Shown here: in pieces, positions 9,255 to 18,499 of the stretch
Layout: each line of letters opens with the position of its first letter
Position numbering within the stretch: position 1 is the first letter of the stretch
Source of the DNA: Ignavibacteriota bacterium
Lineage (GTDB): Bacteria; Bacteroidota; Ignavibacteria; Kapaibacteriales; UBA2268
Direction of reading: 5' to 3'
NCBI GenBank assembly: GCA_016219595.1
Contig: JACRLY010000078.1
Span: 1-54,351, forward strand
DNA length: 54,351 bases
Program-made: the position numbers and the translations under genes
The notes under the pieces: generated by a model
Told to the model about the DNA's origin: nothing
Databases searched by the model: none
The model's input: only the letters and a program-made list of their open reading frames with translations

Positions 9255-10718
9255 ATGAAAAAAATTGCAATTTTAATATTAATAATAAATATAACAGTGA
9301 GTTATTCACAGGTTAAATTTGACGATTATTTTATCGATAGAACCTTACGTATAGATTATCTTTATATAGGAGATGCAAAGTCTGAATCCATTGTATTTGA
9401 TAATGCTTATGAATACGGTGTTTGGGCAGGCAATCCAAAAAACCTCATAGACAATTTTAATAATGGCAGATATTACTGTAAAATTTATGATGCTGAATCA
9501 GGCAAACTGATTTTTTCAAAAGGCTATGATACTTATTTCGGTGAATATAGAACAACAACACCGGCAATCAATGGGCAAACAAAAGCATTTGAGGAATCGG
9601 TTTTGATACCAATGCCTGTAAATAAAATTAAATTCATTATCGAATCGAGAACTAAAAACCAGAAGCTTGAACAAATCTATCAATATGAAATAGACCCAAA
9701 AAATATTAATATTATTAAAGATAATATCATAGATAAATCAGTACGCGTATATAAAAGTCACATATCCGGCAATCCACATGAAAAAGTAGATATTGCAATA
9801 ATAAGTGAAGGTTATGATTCTAACGAAGACATGAAATTCATCGAAGATATGAAGAGATTCACTGAGGTTTTTTTATCCCAGGAGCCTTATAAGTCTAACC
9901 ACGATAAATTTAATATTTATGGAATTTATAAACCATCAGAAGAAAGTGGAATAGATATACCACAAAATAATATTTTCAGAAAAACAATAGTTAATGCTAC
10001 TTTCAATTCTCTTGGTTCAGACAGGTATTTGCTCACAGAAGATAATAAAGCATTAAGAGATGTTGCCGCACATGCACCTTATGATGCTGTTTATATTATG
10101 GTCAATACAGATAAATACGGAGGTGGAGGCATATACAATCAATATGCAACATTTGTCAATAATAATGTATGGAACGAATATGTATTTATTCATGAATTCG
10201 GACATGCTTTTGCTGGTTTGGGAGATGAATACTATACTTCAGATGTATCATACAATGAATTTTATCCGAAAGGTATTGAACCGACAGAACCGAATCTGAC
10301 TGCACTTCTCGATAAGAATAATTTGAAATGGAAAGAATTCTGTCCTTCTGAAATTGATTTGCCTTCACAATGGGAAAAATCAGATTATGAAAAATTAGAT
10401 AAGGAGTGGGCGCCGGAAAGAGCCAAACTCCTGAAAATAATTAATGAATTGAAGAATTCAAATGCTTCCGAATCCGAAATTAAATACGCTGAAAAAGAAT
10501 ATCAGAAAGCAGAAAAAAAACGTATTGAAAAACTTGATAAATTTTTTGAAAGCAGCAAATATTATGGCAAGGTTGGTGCCTTCGAAGGAGGTGGTTATTC
10601 TTCCCAGGGTATATACCGCCCAATGATTGATTGCATAATGTTCAGCAAAGGGAAAAAACCTTATTGCAGGGTCTGCGAAAATGCTATTTTAAATATGATT
10701 AAATTTTACACGGAATAG
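9255..10718 (+). CDS. Secreted M64-family zinc metallopeptidase
   Basis: A 487-residue protein from the ATG at 9255 (a TTG at 9249 is the only earlier in-frame start). Residues 1-19 are a signal peptide ending near SYSQ. The N-terminal beta-rich part (about 20-140) matches the M64 N-terminal domain. The peptidase domain follows, with VDIAIISEGYDS near 177 and the zinc site HEFGHAFAGLGDEYY at about 313-327. The family contains the IgA peptidase of gut Clostridium but also many free-living Bacteroidota proteins, so the substrate is unknown. A charged helical stretch (about 380-430) interrupts the catalytic region. No sorting domain is seen. The ROK gene starts 2 bases after its stop. Confidence 0.87.
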   Translation: MKKIAILILIINITVSYSQVKFDDYFIDRTLRIDYLYIGDAKSESIVFDNAYEYGVWAGNPKNLIDNFNNGRYYCKIYDAESGKLIFSKGYDTYFGEYRTTTPAINGQTKAFEESVLIPMPVNKIKFIIESRTKNQKLEQIYQYEIDPKNINIIKDNIIDKSVRVYKSHISGNPHEKVDIAIISEGYDSNEDMKFIEDMKRFTEVFLSQEPYKSNHDKFNIYGIYKPSEESGIDIPQNNIFRKTIVNATFNSLGSDRYLLTEDNKALRDVAAHAPYDAVYIMVNTDKYGGGGIYNQYATFVNNNVWNEYVFIHEFGHAFAGLGDEYYTSDVSYNEFYPKGIEPTEPNLTALLDKNNLKWKEFCPSEIDLPSQWEKSDYEKLDKEWAPERAKLLKIINELKNSNASESEIKYAEKEYQKAEKKRIEKLDKFFESSKYYGKVGAFEGGGYSSQGIYRPMIDCIMFSKGKKPYCRVCENAILNMIKFYTE

Positions 10719-10719
10719 T

Positions 10720-11652
10720 ATGTACCTGGGAATTGACATTGGCGGAACTAATCTCAAATCTGGAGTTATCGGTGAAAACGGAAATATTATCGAACAATCA
10801 TCGATTCCTACTAATGCTATTGACGGACCAGACACAGTAATACAAAATATCAAAGCAATTTTTCTTAAGAATAAAGAACAATTTCCGGGATTAAGGTCAG
10901 TCGGAATTGGAGTGCCGGGAATAGTAACAGGTGATGGAATAATAAAAATATCACCGAATTTACCCCGATGGATAAATTTACAGCTTAAAACAAAATTATC
11001 AGGATTTATTGATATTCCCCTTGCAATAGATAATGATGCTAATACAGCAGCAGTTGCAGAACTTGAGATGGGAGCGGGCAAAGACCTGTTGAATTTTTTT
11101 TATATCACTCTCGGTACAGGAGTTGGAGGCACTATTATTATAAACCGTGAGATATTTCGTGGTGATTCAGGTGGTGCCGGGGAAATAGGACACACAATAA
11201 TTAATGCAAATGATAAGACAAATTGCTATACAACTTCATTTCGTTCGGGTGTACTTGAAGAATTTATTGGAAGAAAGCAGATTATTGAATTAGCAAAGAG
11301 TATATTAAAGATTTATCCCGATTCATCACTCTGTAACATTAAAGAATTAGATGTCAGTTCAATATCCGATGCTGCATCTGAAAATGATATGGCAGCAATA
11401 GAATGTTTCAATAAAATTGGTTTTTATCTCGGTGCAGGTATTGCATCTGCGATGAATTTGCTTGATATTTCAACTGCTATTATTGGTGGCGGGATTTCTA
11501 TGTCGGATGATATTCTTTTTGATTGTGCCTTTAAAACAATTAAGCTCAGGGCATTACCGACTATTGCACAAAGGGCTGAATTGAGAAAAGCATTTTTTAC
11601 CAAAGATGCAGGAATAATAGGTGCCGGATTACTCGGAAAAAAAATAATATAA
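10720..11652 (+). CDS. ROK-family sugar kinase (glucokinase-like)
   Basis: A 310-residue ROK protein. The phosphate loop is LGIDIGGTNLKSG (3-15), the catalytic Asp is in IDNDANTAA (103-111), and the second phosphate motif is LGTGVGGTI (131-139). GEIGH (154-158) is present. No DNA-binding helix-turn-helix precedes it, so it is a kinase rather than a repressor. The usual zinc motif CxCGxxGCxE is degraded: only Cys169 remains in NCYTTSFRSGVLEE. ATP-dependent phosphorylation of glucose or a related sugar is inferred from the family. The gene starts 2 bases after the M64 peptidase, so it is in the same transcript. Confidence 0.87.
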   Translation: MYLGIDIGGTNLKSGVIGENGNIIEQSSIPTNAIDGPDTVIQNIKAIFLKNKEQFPGLRSVGIGVPGIVTGDGIIKISPNLPRWINLQLKTKLSGFIDIPLAIDNDANTAAVAELEMGAGKDLLNFFYITLGTGVGGTIIINREIFRGDSGGAGEIGHTIINANDKTNCYTTSFRSGVLEEFIGRKQIIELAKSILKIYPDSSLCNIKELDVSSISDAASENDMAAIECFNKIGFYLGAGIASAMNLLDISTAIIGGGISMSDDILFDCAFKTIKLRALPTIAQRAELRKAFFTKDAGIIGAGLLGKKII

Positions 11653-11705
11653 AAATATATTTACTTACAATTATTATTTAATTTGATTGTTTATTGTTAT
11701 TATTT

Positions 11706-12101
11706 ATGGAGAAAACAGTGAAAAAAATTATATTTACAGAGAATGCACCAAGCCCTATCGGACCATATTCACAGGCAATAGCTGCACAGGGTGAATTTCT
11801 TTTCATTTCCGGGCAAATCCCTTTTAAACCGGATGGCACACTTGCAGGAATTGACATAGTAACTCAAACAGAACAGGCAATTAAAAATATCGAATCAATA
11901 CTCAAATCTGTTAACTGCAATCTGAACAATGTTGTGAAAACGACAGTGTTATTGAATGATATGAATAATTTCGCTAAAATGAATGAAGTATATAACAATT
12001 TTTTTGGAGAAAGCAAACCGGCAAGAGCGGCGTATGAAGTCAGCCGTCTCCCGAAAGATGTTATGATTGAAATTGAAGCAATTGCAATTATTAAATCATA
12101 A
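11706..12101 (+). CDS. ridA: RidA-family enamine/imine deaminase
   Basis: A 131-residue RidA/YjgF protein, which hydrolyses reactive enamines such as 2-aminoacrylate and protects PLP enzymes. Family stretches are [10 protein letters not shown] near the start, [12 protein letters not shown], and the C-terminal [20 protein letters not shown], which carries the conserved Arg and Glu. The ATG at 11706 is used here. A GTG at 11718 is equally plausible: GGAG (11708-11711) is well spaced for it, and it would give 127 residues, nearer the family norm. It is followed 5 bases later by the DUF5683-like gene. Confidence 0.9.
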   Translation: MEKTVKKIIFTENAPSPIGPYSQAIAAQGEFLFISGQIPFKPDGTLAGIDIVTQTEQAIKNIESILKSVNCNLNNVVKTTVLLNDMNNFAKMNEVYNNFFGESKPARAAYEVSRLPKDVMIEIEAIAIIKS

Positions 12102-12106
12102 CAGGA

Positions 12107-12682
12107 ATGATTTTGTCTATAAATAGAAATATAATCACTCTGTTATTTTTTAAAGCTGTATTTTTATTTGTTTTAATTAGCAATTTATCTTATGCTCAGG
12201 ATAGTTCTGATACAATAAACCTTAAGAAAGACACTAGCAAAGTCAAATTATTTGAAATGCAAAGGTCCCCGATGCTTGCAGTAGGACTGTCATTATTGGT
12301 TCCCGGAAGCGGGCAGGTTTATGTCGGTTCTTATTGGAAAGCACCTCTGTTTCTCGGGGGTGCATGTGCTTTGGCATATAGTGTTTACCATTTTAATCAG
12401 AAATATCAAAATACTCAAAACCTTTACGACCTTGTAAAAAAAGAAAATAATGAAGATAATTTTTTCAGGCTGGATTCATTGAGAAGATATAAAGAATATT
12501 ACAGGGACAACAGGGATATGAGTGCATTTTATCTTCTCGGGGTCTATATACTCGCTGCAGTCGATGCTTATGTCGGTGCACACCTCTATGATTTTACAGT
12601 ATCCGATGAATTCACATTCATGATATCACCTGATATTAGATATGCACCCGGTATTAATTTAATGTTCAGATGGGGAAAATAA
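12107..12682 (+). CDS. DUF5683-like membrane protein
   Basis: A 191-residue protein with a signal-like first helix (about 10-31). A conserved block, MLAVGLSLLVPGSGQVYVG (about 53-72), is followed by hydrophobic segments at about 75-95 and 145-165. The GSGQxYxG pattern is typical of DUF5683 proteins of Bacteroidota, whose function is not known. It is the last gene of a run from gcvPA or the DivIC-like gene and ends 1 base from the stop codon of the convergent Omp85 gene. Confidence 0.6.
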   Translation: MILSINRNIITLLFFKAVFLFVLISNLSYAQDSSDTINLKKDTSKVKLFEMQRSPMLAVGLSLLVPGSGQVYVGSYWKAPLFLGGACALAYSVYHFNQKYQNTQNLYDLVKKENNEDNFFRLDSLRRYKEYYRDNRDMSAFYLLGVYILAAVDAYVGAHLYDFTVSDEFTFMISPDIRYAPGINLMFRWGK

Positions 12683-12683
12683 A

Positions 12684-14954
12684 TTAGAATGAATAACCAA
12701 GACCGATATGAATCTTCAGGTCTTTAATTACATTTTCACGCGTTAATATGGTCTGGTCTCTCAATGCCGATGGATCATATATAGGTAATGCAAAATCAAT
12801 CCTAAAAGGACCCACTGGTGTCATATAACCGAATCCTACACCTCCTGAAACGGCAAGTTTGGTAAAATAATCATACCATTTGTATTGATAATTATAATCC
12901 GAATACCAGTGAAAAGTATTTCCCCAATCTATGAATGCAGTCAATCCTATGTTTGATATGATTTCGGAAATTAATTTATCGAAATTAGCCGGTCTGGGGA
13001 ATCTGAACCTCAATTCAAATGTTCCTTCGAGTATTGCACCGCTACCGACGAAGTCCTGAACAAAATTAAATGTTTCTAGCTGGTATTCCTCCCCTTTAGG
13101 TTGTGGATACCTCAATCTTCTAGATGCCCATCCCCTTACACTGTTTGCACCACCTGCAAAGAATTGTCTTTCGAAAGGTACGTAAGTATCAATCTGATCA
13201 CCCCAAACAGTCAAACCACCTTTCACTTTAAAAGCAAAAACAGTTGTTGGACTTAACCTGCTAAATAAATAATAGCTCATCAGAAATCTAATGAATTTTG
13301 CTATTCCCAGACCGCCGAATGCATCAGCTGAAGTATTAAAATAATATCCCGAGGAAGGATTAAAAATATCATTTCTTGTATCACCTGTTAGAGAACCTCC
13401 AATAATTACTGCTGAAGGAAACCAGGTTTTTTTGCTATACTTGTTTAAAGATTCATAAATTTTATAACTATTTATTACCTTTTCTCTTTCAACATCATTT
13501 ACCGCTTCATCAAGTGCTTTTTGATAAGCATTATCAAAGTCTATAGGGATTTGTTTTTCAATAAGCAAATCAATAGAACCGAATTGAATAAATGTAAATT
13601 CTGGAAATTTAACAGGTAATTTAATCGGGAATGATATTGTACCTAATTTTAGGTCAGTAAATATATTAGAATACGAAAGAATAAACTGCCAGGCTAATCC
13701 GAATCTTGCCCTGTCAAAGTTAAATAATAAAGGTTGAGAAAAATTAATTCCTAACTGAAATTGAAAATCCGGAGGTTTCCAACGGCTAATGTCGTGAACT
13801 TCACCCCTTCCGAAAATATTAAAATTCTGAGCAACACCGCCAAAATTCCTGTGTGAATACGATAACTCTAAACCTATATTAGTAAAATTGTCAAACGCGG
13901 TTCTGTTAACATAAATTCCTGCACCCCATTCCTGTTGTTTGCGGTATTGAGTAAAAACGAGCATTGATAAAGTGGAATCAGTTTGTGGCTTGAATATGGA
14001 TGATGTATCAATATTAACAATATCAAAGGTACCGAGTGACAAAAGATTATTATTCGACCTGTTGATTTTACTGATTGAATACCAATCTCCTATTCCGAAA
14101 TCGAGCTGTTTATCTTTCATTTCATTTACAACAAGATTCTGCCCTTTGGTACTGTCTATATAATTTATACCTGCTATTTTATATCTTTTACCGGTATGAA
14201 AGTTTATAATAATACTATCAGTATTATTAATAGTATCTTTAATCACCAGTGGAATATCAAATTTAGAATTGTAATAACCATTGTCAAGCAACTTAAAATG
14301 AATTGTCCTGATTTCGTTATTTAGTTTGGATTCACCATATCTCTCACCAACTCTGACTTTTCTTAGTGAATTAATTCCACTTTCCAAATCGGGGGGAAGT
14401 GAATCCAGTCCATTATATGACAAACTGCCAATAGTTGATGCAGAATCTTCAGCTATAAAAAACGTAAGTATATTCAATATACCTGATTTATCAGCTTCAA
14501 AAGTATAATTCACTTTTGCTTTATGAAAACCATTCCAATTGTAATAATCCTGAATTGTTAGGACATCGTTTTCTGCTTTGGTTTGCTCGAAAAACTGAAC
14601 TTCGTTAATCATGGTTTGAAGAGCCATGTCAAATGCGTTTATCATAATAGGAGGAATAATTTTTTTGGCATAAGGGTATTTAAGCTGAACATCGTAATAT
14701 AATAATATCCTGTGTTCATAACTCCTGTCAGTAGGTCTTGACAAAATAAGGTTTTGCAAATCGGCAGAACTGAAAGCTTTATTCCCTGTAAATTTTATTG
14801 CACCTATTTCATACTGAAATTTATTAACATGGGAGGGAATTAAAGTATGGGTTTGATTATTTTGTGCTATTAATGAATTTATATTTACGATTATTATTAA
14901 TGAAAGAAATCTCAATACCTGGTAAGTAATTTTTTTTTTAAATATATTTATCAT
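12684..14954 (-). CDS. Omp85-family outer membrane protein (BamA/TamA-like)
   Basis: A 756-residue outer-membrane protein with a signal peptide (about 1-30). POTRA-like periplasmic domains follow (about 45-330, for example YEIGAIKFTGNKAFSSADL and YKIAGINYIDSTKG). The C-terminal beta-barrel carries the lid-loop motif GGANSVRGW (about 600-608) and ends in IHIGLGYSF with a terminal Phe. Family members insert or export outer-membrane proteins or lipids. It has fewer POTRA repeats than the usual five of BamA and no Bam partner nearby, so a TamA-like role is at least as likely. It is transcribed alone, toward the DUF5683-like gene. Confidence 0.85.
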   Translation of the reverse strand: MINIFKKKITYQVLRFLSLIIIVNINSLIAQNNQTHTLIPSHVNKFQYEIGAIKFTGNKAFSSADLQNLILSRPTDRSYEHRILLYYDVQLKYPYAKKIIPPIMINAFDMALQTMINEVQFFEQTKAENDVLTIQDYYNWNGFHKAKVNYTFEADKSGILNILTFFIAEDSASTIGSLSYNGLDSLPPDLESGINSLRKVRVGERYGESKLNNEIRTIHFKLLDNGYYNSKFDIPLVIKDTINNTDSIIINFHTGKRYKIAGINYIDSTKGQNLVVNEMKDKQLDFGIGDWYSISKINRSNNNLLSLGTFDIVNIDTSSIFKPQTDSTLSMLVFTQYRKQQEWGAGIYVNRTAFDNFTNIGLELSYSHRNFGGVAQNFNIFGRGEVHDISRWKPPDFQFQLGINFSQPLLFNFDRARFGLAWQFILSYSNIFTDLKLGTISFPIKLPVKFPEFTFIQFGSIDLLIEKQIPIDFDNAYQKALDEAVNDVEREKVINSYKIYESLNKYSKKTWFPSAVIIGGSLTGDTRNDIFNPSSGYYFNTSADAFGGLGIAKFIRFLMSYYLFSRLSPTTVFAFKVKGGLTVWGDQIDTYVPFERQFFAGGANSVRGWASRRLRYPQPKGEEYQLETFNFVQDFVGSGAILEGTFELRFRFPRPANFDKLISEIISNIGLTAFIDWGNTFHWYSDYNYQYKWYDYFTKLAVSGGVGFGYMTPVGPFRIDFALPIYDPSALRDQTILTRENVIKDLKIHIGLGYSF

Positions 14955-15027
14955 GAAATTCTCTCACGGTTAAAAGAGACAGGGAATGATACCCCGTATG
15001 TTTAGTAAACCAAATCAATAAAAAATT

Positions 15028-15303
15028 CTAATAGTATTGCTCCTCTTCGTTGTCATTATAAAAATACTCTTCATTAGACATATCTTCGTATTCGGGCCAG
15101 AGGTCTTCCATAGATTCGATTAATTCATCTGTGTCTTCCAACTCATTTAAATTATCGAGTACCTGTTGGGGACAACCTGTCCTGTTGGCAAAGTCTATTA
15201 GTTCTTCTTTTGTTGCAGGCCATGGAGCATCCTCCAGATATTGGGCAAGCTCCGGAGTCCAGAACATCTGATTTCCTTCTTTAATTTTTGACGGTTGTGA
15301 CAT
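15028..15303 (-). CDS. DUF2795 domain protein
   Basis: A 91-residue acidic protein. Residues about 12-60 match DUF2795 (YLEDAPWPATKEELIDFA, then GCPQQVLDNLNEL), a small helical domain of unknown role. The C-terminal third is rich in Asp, Glu and Tyr. It has its own promoter at 15343-15374 and sits between rpsD and the Omp85 gene on the same strand. Confidence 0.75.
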   Translation of the reverse strand: MSQPSKIKEGNQMFWTPELAQYLEDAPWPATKEELIDFANRTGCPQQVLDNLNELEDTDELIESMEDLWPEYEDMSNEEYFYNDNEEEQYY

Positions 15304-15342
15304 ATACTAAAACCAATTTGTTAATGTTATTATAAATTGTCG

Positions 15343-15374
15343 CAAAAATATTGTTTGTTAACAAGTTTTGCAAA
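15343..15374 (-). promoter_or_regulatory. Bacteroidota-type promoter of the DUF2795 gene
   Basis: On the minus strand, TTTG (15374-15371), a 20-bp spacer, and TATTTTTG (15350-15343). It lies about 40 bases before the ATG at 15303. Confidence 0.7.
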
Positions 15375-15439
15375 TAAATTTTCCTAATAATACAGGAATA
15401 TTTTTTTTTATCAAGTTTGATTAACGATTAGATACAAGA

Positions 15440-15480
15440 AAAATTGAAAAAAATACCTCTTTTACTAAATGCAAAAGAGG
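15440..15480 (-). terminator. Terminator after rpsD
   Basis: On the minus strand, CCTCTTTT (15480-15473) and AAAAGAGG (15463-15456) form an 8-bp stem with a 9-nt loop. A TATTTTTTTC tail follows. It lies 24 bases past the rpsD stop. Confidence 0.8.
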
Positions 15481-15504
15481 TTTTTATAATTTATGACTGA
15501 CTTA

Positions 15505-16107
15505 TTATCTAGAATAAAATTCGACTACAAGAGGAACATCGCAAACAACTCCGATTTCTTCACGTGGAGGCAAGTACAGATATTTAGCAGAAAAATCGGC
15601 TTTTGATATTTCAATATATGGCGGAGGTGCTGCCGACCTGATAGAATCCTGTATCATGTCATTCTTGCGTGTTTTCTCTTTTATAAGTATCAAATCATTT
15701 ACCTTTAACTGGCAGGAAGGAATTGTTACTCTTTTGCCGTTAAGATATATATGTCCATGGCTTACGAGTTGTCTTGCAGCATAAATAGAACGTGTCAAAC
15801 CAGCCCTGTATATGAATGCATCCAACCTCGATTCGAGCAATTGTACTAAAATATCTCCCGTATTTCCAATAAGACGGGTAGCTTTGGCAAAATAATTCCT
15901 CATCTGGCGTTCGGAAATGTTGTACTGAAGTCTCAACCTTTGTTTTTCAATTAACTGTCTACCATAATCCGATTGTTTGATACGGCGCTTTGCAGCACCA
16001 TGCTGTCCCGGGGGATATGGTTTCCTTGAAGAATATTTATTTGATTTCTGAGTTAATTCAATTCCAAGTTTTCTCGATAACTTGACTTTTGGACCTGTGT
16101 AATTCAT
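15505..16107 (-). CDS. rpsD: 30S ribosomal protein S4
   Basis: A 200-residue S4, a primary 16S rRNA-binding protein needed early in small-subunit assembly. Family stretches are the N-terminal YTGPKVKLSRKLG, PPGQHG (about 32-37), SDYGRQLIEKQRLR, and an S4 RNA-binding domain (about 91-152, LESRLDAFIYRAGLTRS). The ending VVEFYSR is normal. The N-terminal zinc cysteines are absent; only Cys132 is present. It is not in the usual rpsM-rpsK-rpsD-rpoA cluster but stands alone with its own promoter and terminator, so it is either a relocated gene or a second copy. Confidence 0.93.
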   Translation of the reverse strand: MNYTGPKVKLSRKLGIELTQKSNKYSSRKPYPPGQHGAAKRRIKQSDYGRQLIEKQRLRLQYNISERQMRNYFAKATRLIGNTGDILVQLLESRLDAFIYRAGLTRSIYAARQLVSHGHIYLNGKRVTIPSCQLKVNDLILIKEKTRKNDMIQDSIRSAAPPPYIEISKADFSAKYLYLPPREEIGVVCDVPLVVEFYSR

Positions 16108-16156
16108 TATTCCTCAATATATTTAAATTTTTAACATTATCTTAATAAAAAGAGTA

Positions 16157-16188
16157 CAAATATAAGGCTTTATCAAGAAAATCCCAAA
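16157..16188 (-). promoter_or_regulatory. Bacteroidota-type promoter of rpsD
   Basis: On the minus strand, TTTG (16188-16185), a 20-bp spacer, and TATATTTG (16164-16157). It is about 50 bases upstream of the rpsD ATG at 16107. Confidence 0.72.
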
Positions 16189-16212
16189 TTTATCATATAT
16201 TTATTGATATTT

Positions 16213-16902
16213 TTATAAATAATTCGGTTTTGTTATATAAGGCAAAGGGTCATCCAATCCGGCAATTTGAAAACCGCGAAGCCTCAATGCACAAGAATCA
16301 CATTCACCACATGCTGTCTCCTCCTGTTTATAGCAACTCCAGGTTAGGTGGAATGGGACTTTCAATTTAGTGCCTAATTGCACTATATCCTTCTTAGTTA
16401 AATCAATTAAGGGTGTTTCGATTTTAATTTTTGTATCAGGTTTTGTTCCCATATTAATTGAGAGTTGAAATGCATCGAAGAAATCTTTTCTGCAATCCGG
16501 ATAGCCGCTGCTGTCTGCCTGACTTGCTCCTATATAAATTGCATCTGCCCCAATCACCTCTGCCCAACTGACAGCAATTGATAAAATATTAGCATTTCTG
16601 AATGGAACATAGGATGTTGGAATTTCGGCTCTCGATGTATCAGCTTTTTCGACTTTGATTGATGTATCTGTTAAACTCGAGCCACCAATTAATGATAAAT
16701 GCTCAATATTGATTATCAACTTCTTCGAAATGTGATAAAATTCAGTCAAGTCTTCGAATGCTTTTAATTCCCTTGATTCGGTTCTTTGTTTGTAATTAAG
16801 GTGAAGGGCAGCTAATTCATATCCTTCAATATTAGCAATACCGGCACATAATGCAGAGTCCATACCCCCACTCATCAATATTACAGCCAGTTTATTTCTC
16901 AT
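16213..16902 (-). CDS. queC: 7-cyano-7-deazaguanine synthase
   Basis: A 229-residue QueC, the ATP-dependent enzyme that turns 7-carboxy-7-deazaguanine and ammonia into preQ0 for queuosine tRNA modification. The PP-loop is SGGMDS (11-16). The zinc site is Cys190, Cys198, Cys201 and Cys204 (SCYKQEETACGECDSC). The start is the ATG at 16902; a TTG at 16914 is in frame but lies deeper inside the preceding gene. The first 11 bases overlap the end of yjbQ, so translation is probably coupled. No queD, queE or queF is nearby. Confidence 0.93.
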   Translation of the reverse strand: MRNKLAVILMSGGMDSALCAGIANIEGYELAALHLNYKQRTESRELKAFEDLTEFYHISKKLIINIEHLSLIGGSSLTDTSIKVEKADTSRAEIPTSYVPFRNANILSIAVSWAEVIGADAIYIGASQADSSGYPDCRKDFFDAFQLSINMGTKPDTKIKIETPLIDLTKKDIVQLGTKLKVPFHLTWSCYKQEETACGECDSCALRLRGFQIAGLDDPLPYITKPNYL

Positions 16903-17326
16903 ATTTTTCACCAATTATTGTTATGACAATATTTCGGGAATGTGAGCGGTTCCTGAATTCGCAAAGATATATCCCCTGCCAGGTTCCGAGATTAAAATCA
17001 CCGTTTGTAACTGGTATATTCAGCGAAGAACCGAGCATGGAAGTCTTTATATGGGAAGTCATATCATCCAAACCTTCTGCAGTATGCTGGTATAATGATG
17101 GATTTTCAGGAACAATTCGATTGAAATATGTTTCGAAATCATTCCTGACAGTCGCGTCTGCATTTTCATTAATGGTCAATCCTGCACTTGTATGCTGTAT
17201 CAGCAAGTTTACCATACCTGCCTTGTATAGTTTTAATTCAGGTATATGTTGAAGAATTTCTTCTGTGATTAAATGAAATCCTCTCGTTCTTTGTTTCAGA
17301 CTTATTGTTTTTTGAAAAATTTCCAT
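16892..17326 (-). CDS. YjbQ-family protein (UPF0047)
   Basis: A 144-residue UPF0047/YjbQ protein. Family stretches are LIQHTSAGLTINENAD (about 42-57), HTAEGLDDMTSHIK (about 80-93), and LGTWQGIYLCEFR (about 113-125), which holds the conserved metal-binding and catalytic His and Glu residues. Members have been linked to a weak thiamine phosphate synthase activity; the true role is unclear. It overlaps queC by 11 bases and is divergent from the DUF1848 gene. Confidence 0.88.
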   Translation of the reverse strand: MEIFQKTISLKQRTRGFHLITEEILQHIPELKLYKAGMVNLLIQHTSAGLTINENADATVRNDFETYFNRIVPENPSLYQHTAEGLDDMTSHIKTSMLGSSLNIPVTNGDFNLGTWQGIYLCEFRNRSHSRNIVITIIGEKYEK

Positions 17327-17450
17327 TTCGATTAAATCATCTTATATTTCCTAAAAATTATCATTCATTTTATTTCTTCAAATTAAAATTTTAATTTATT
17401 AAAATTAACAAGGAAATATAAATTAATTATATAATATATTTTTTTTTGAT

Positions 17451-18320
17451 ATGATAATTTCTTGCAGCCGAAGGACGGATATTCCGGCAATTTATTCCAA
17501 ATGGTTGATAGGAAGAATTAGGTCCGGTTATTGTATCGTCCCTAATCCATTCAATCCGAAACAAATATCCAGAGTATCGTTGAAACCCGGGGATGTTACT
17601 GCTATTATTTTTTGGACAAGATACCCGGAACCAATGATTAAACATCTCGATGAATTAGATGAATCAGGATATAAATATTATTTCCAGATTACAATAAATA
17701 ATTATCCGGGGGAATATGAATTGAATAATCCGGATATTAACAAGGTATTTGATTCTGTCAATCACTTAAAAGAAAAAATAGGTTCAGAAAAAATTATATG
17801 GAGATATGACCCGGTAATTTTAAATAACAAACTTAATTTTGATTTCCATACCGAAAACTTTCATTTTCTAATTGAAAATCTGAAGAATTCTGTACGAAAA
17901 ATTATAATAAGTAAAATTACTCCTTATAAAAAGGTAGTAAACAGAATGAAAGAAATGGAATTTGATATTTCAAAAGAAAATAATGAAACTTTTCATAGAT
18001 TGATTAAAACTTTAAGTAACACTGCCAAATCAAATAAACTACAAATAGAAATATGTTCATACATGCATGATTTAAGTTCATTAGGGATTAATAGTTCAAA
18101 ATGTATTGACAATCAAATTTTAAACGATTTATTCAATTTGAATCTGAGTTATAATAAAGACAAATCACAAAGAATGGAATGTGGTTGTCACTTGAGTAAG
18201 GATATTGGTCAATACAATTCCTGCCTTATGAATTGCATATATTGTTATGCAAATACAAGTAATAAAACAGCCTTAAAGAATTATGGCAGACACACAGTAA
18301 AGACAGAATCTCTATATTAA
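17451..18320 (+). CDS. DUF1848 protein with C-terminal cysteine cluster
   Basis: A 289-residue DUF1848 protein. The N-terminus MIISCSRRTDIPAIYSKW and VIFWTRYP-like block (IIFWTRYPEPM, about 51-61) are family-typical. The C-terminal part has cysteines in GCHLSKDIGQYNSCLMNC followed by IYCYAN, giving CxC and C-x3-C-x2-C spacing. This could hold an iron-sulfur cluster, as in radical-SAM-like proteins. No catalytic activity is established for the family. It is transcribed alone; the next gene has its own promoter. Confidence 0.83.
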   Translation: MIISCSRRTDIPAIYSKWLIGRIRSGYCIVPNPFNPKQISRVSLKPGDVTAIIFWTRYPEPMIKHLDELDESGYKYYFQITINNYPGEYELNNPDINKVFDSVNHLKEKIGSEKIIWRYDPVILNNKLNFDFHTENFHFLIENLKNSVRKIIISKITPYKKVVNRMKEMEFDISKENNETFHRLIKTLSNTAKSNKLQIEICSYMHDLSSLGINSSKCIDNQILNDLFNLNLSYNKDKSQRMECGCHLSKDIGQYNSCLMNCIYCYANTSNKTALKNYGRHTVKTESLY

Positions 18321-18396
18321 ATTCTTCATAAGTCGTTTGATATGAGTTCTTAATAATAAGTTTTGAATCAAAATGATAATTTGATTGTCAATAAAA

Positions 18397-18428
18397 TTTG
18401 TTGATTGGTAAGTTCTCAATTATATTTG
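18397..18428 (+). promoter_or_regulatory. Bacteroidota-type promoter of ppdK
   Basis: TTTG at 18397-18400, a 20-bp spacer, and TATATTTG at 18421-18428. The leader before the ATG at 18500 would be about 65 bases. Confidence 0.72.
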
Positions 18429-18499
18429 CATTTCCTTTAATCAAATAGGGAATAAAATTACTAAGAATACAAAATTTAACAATTCATTCAGGAGCAAAA

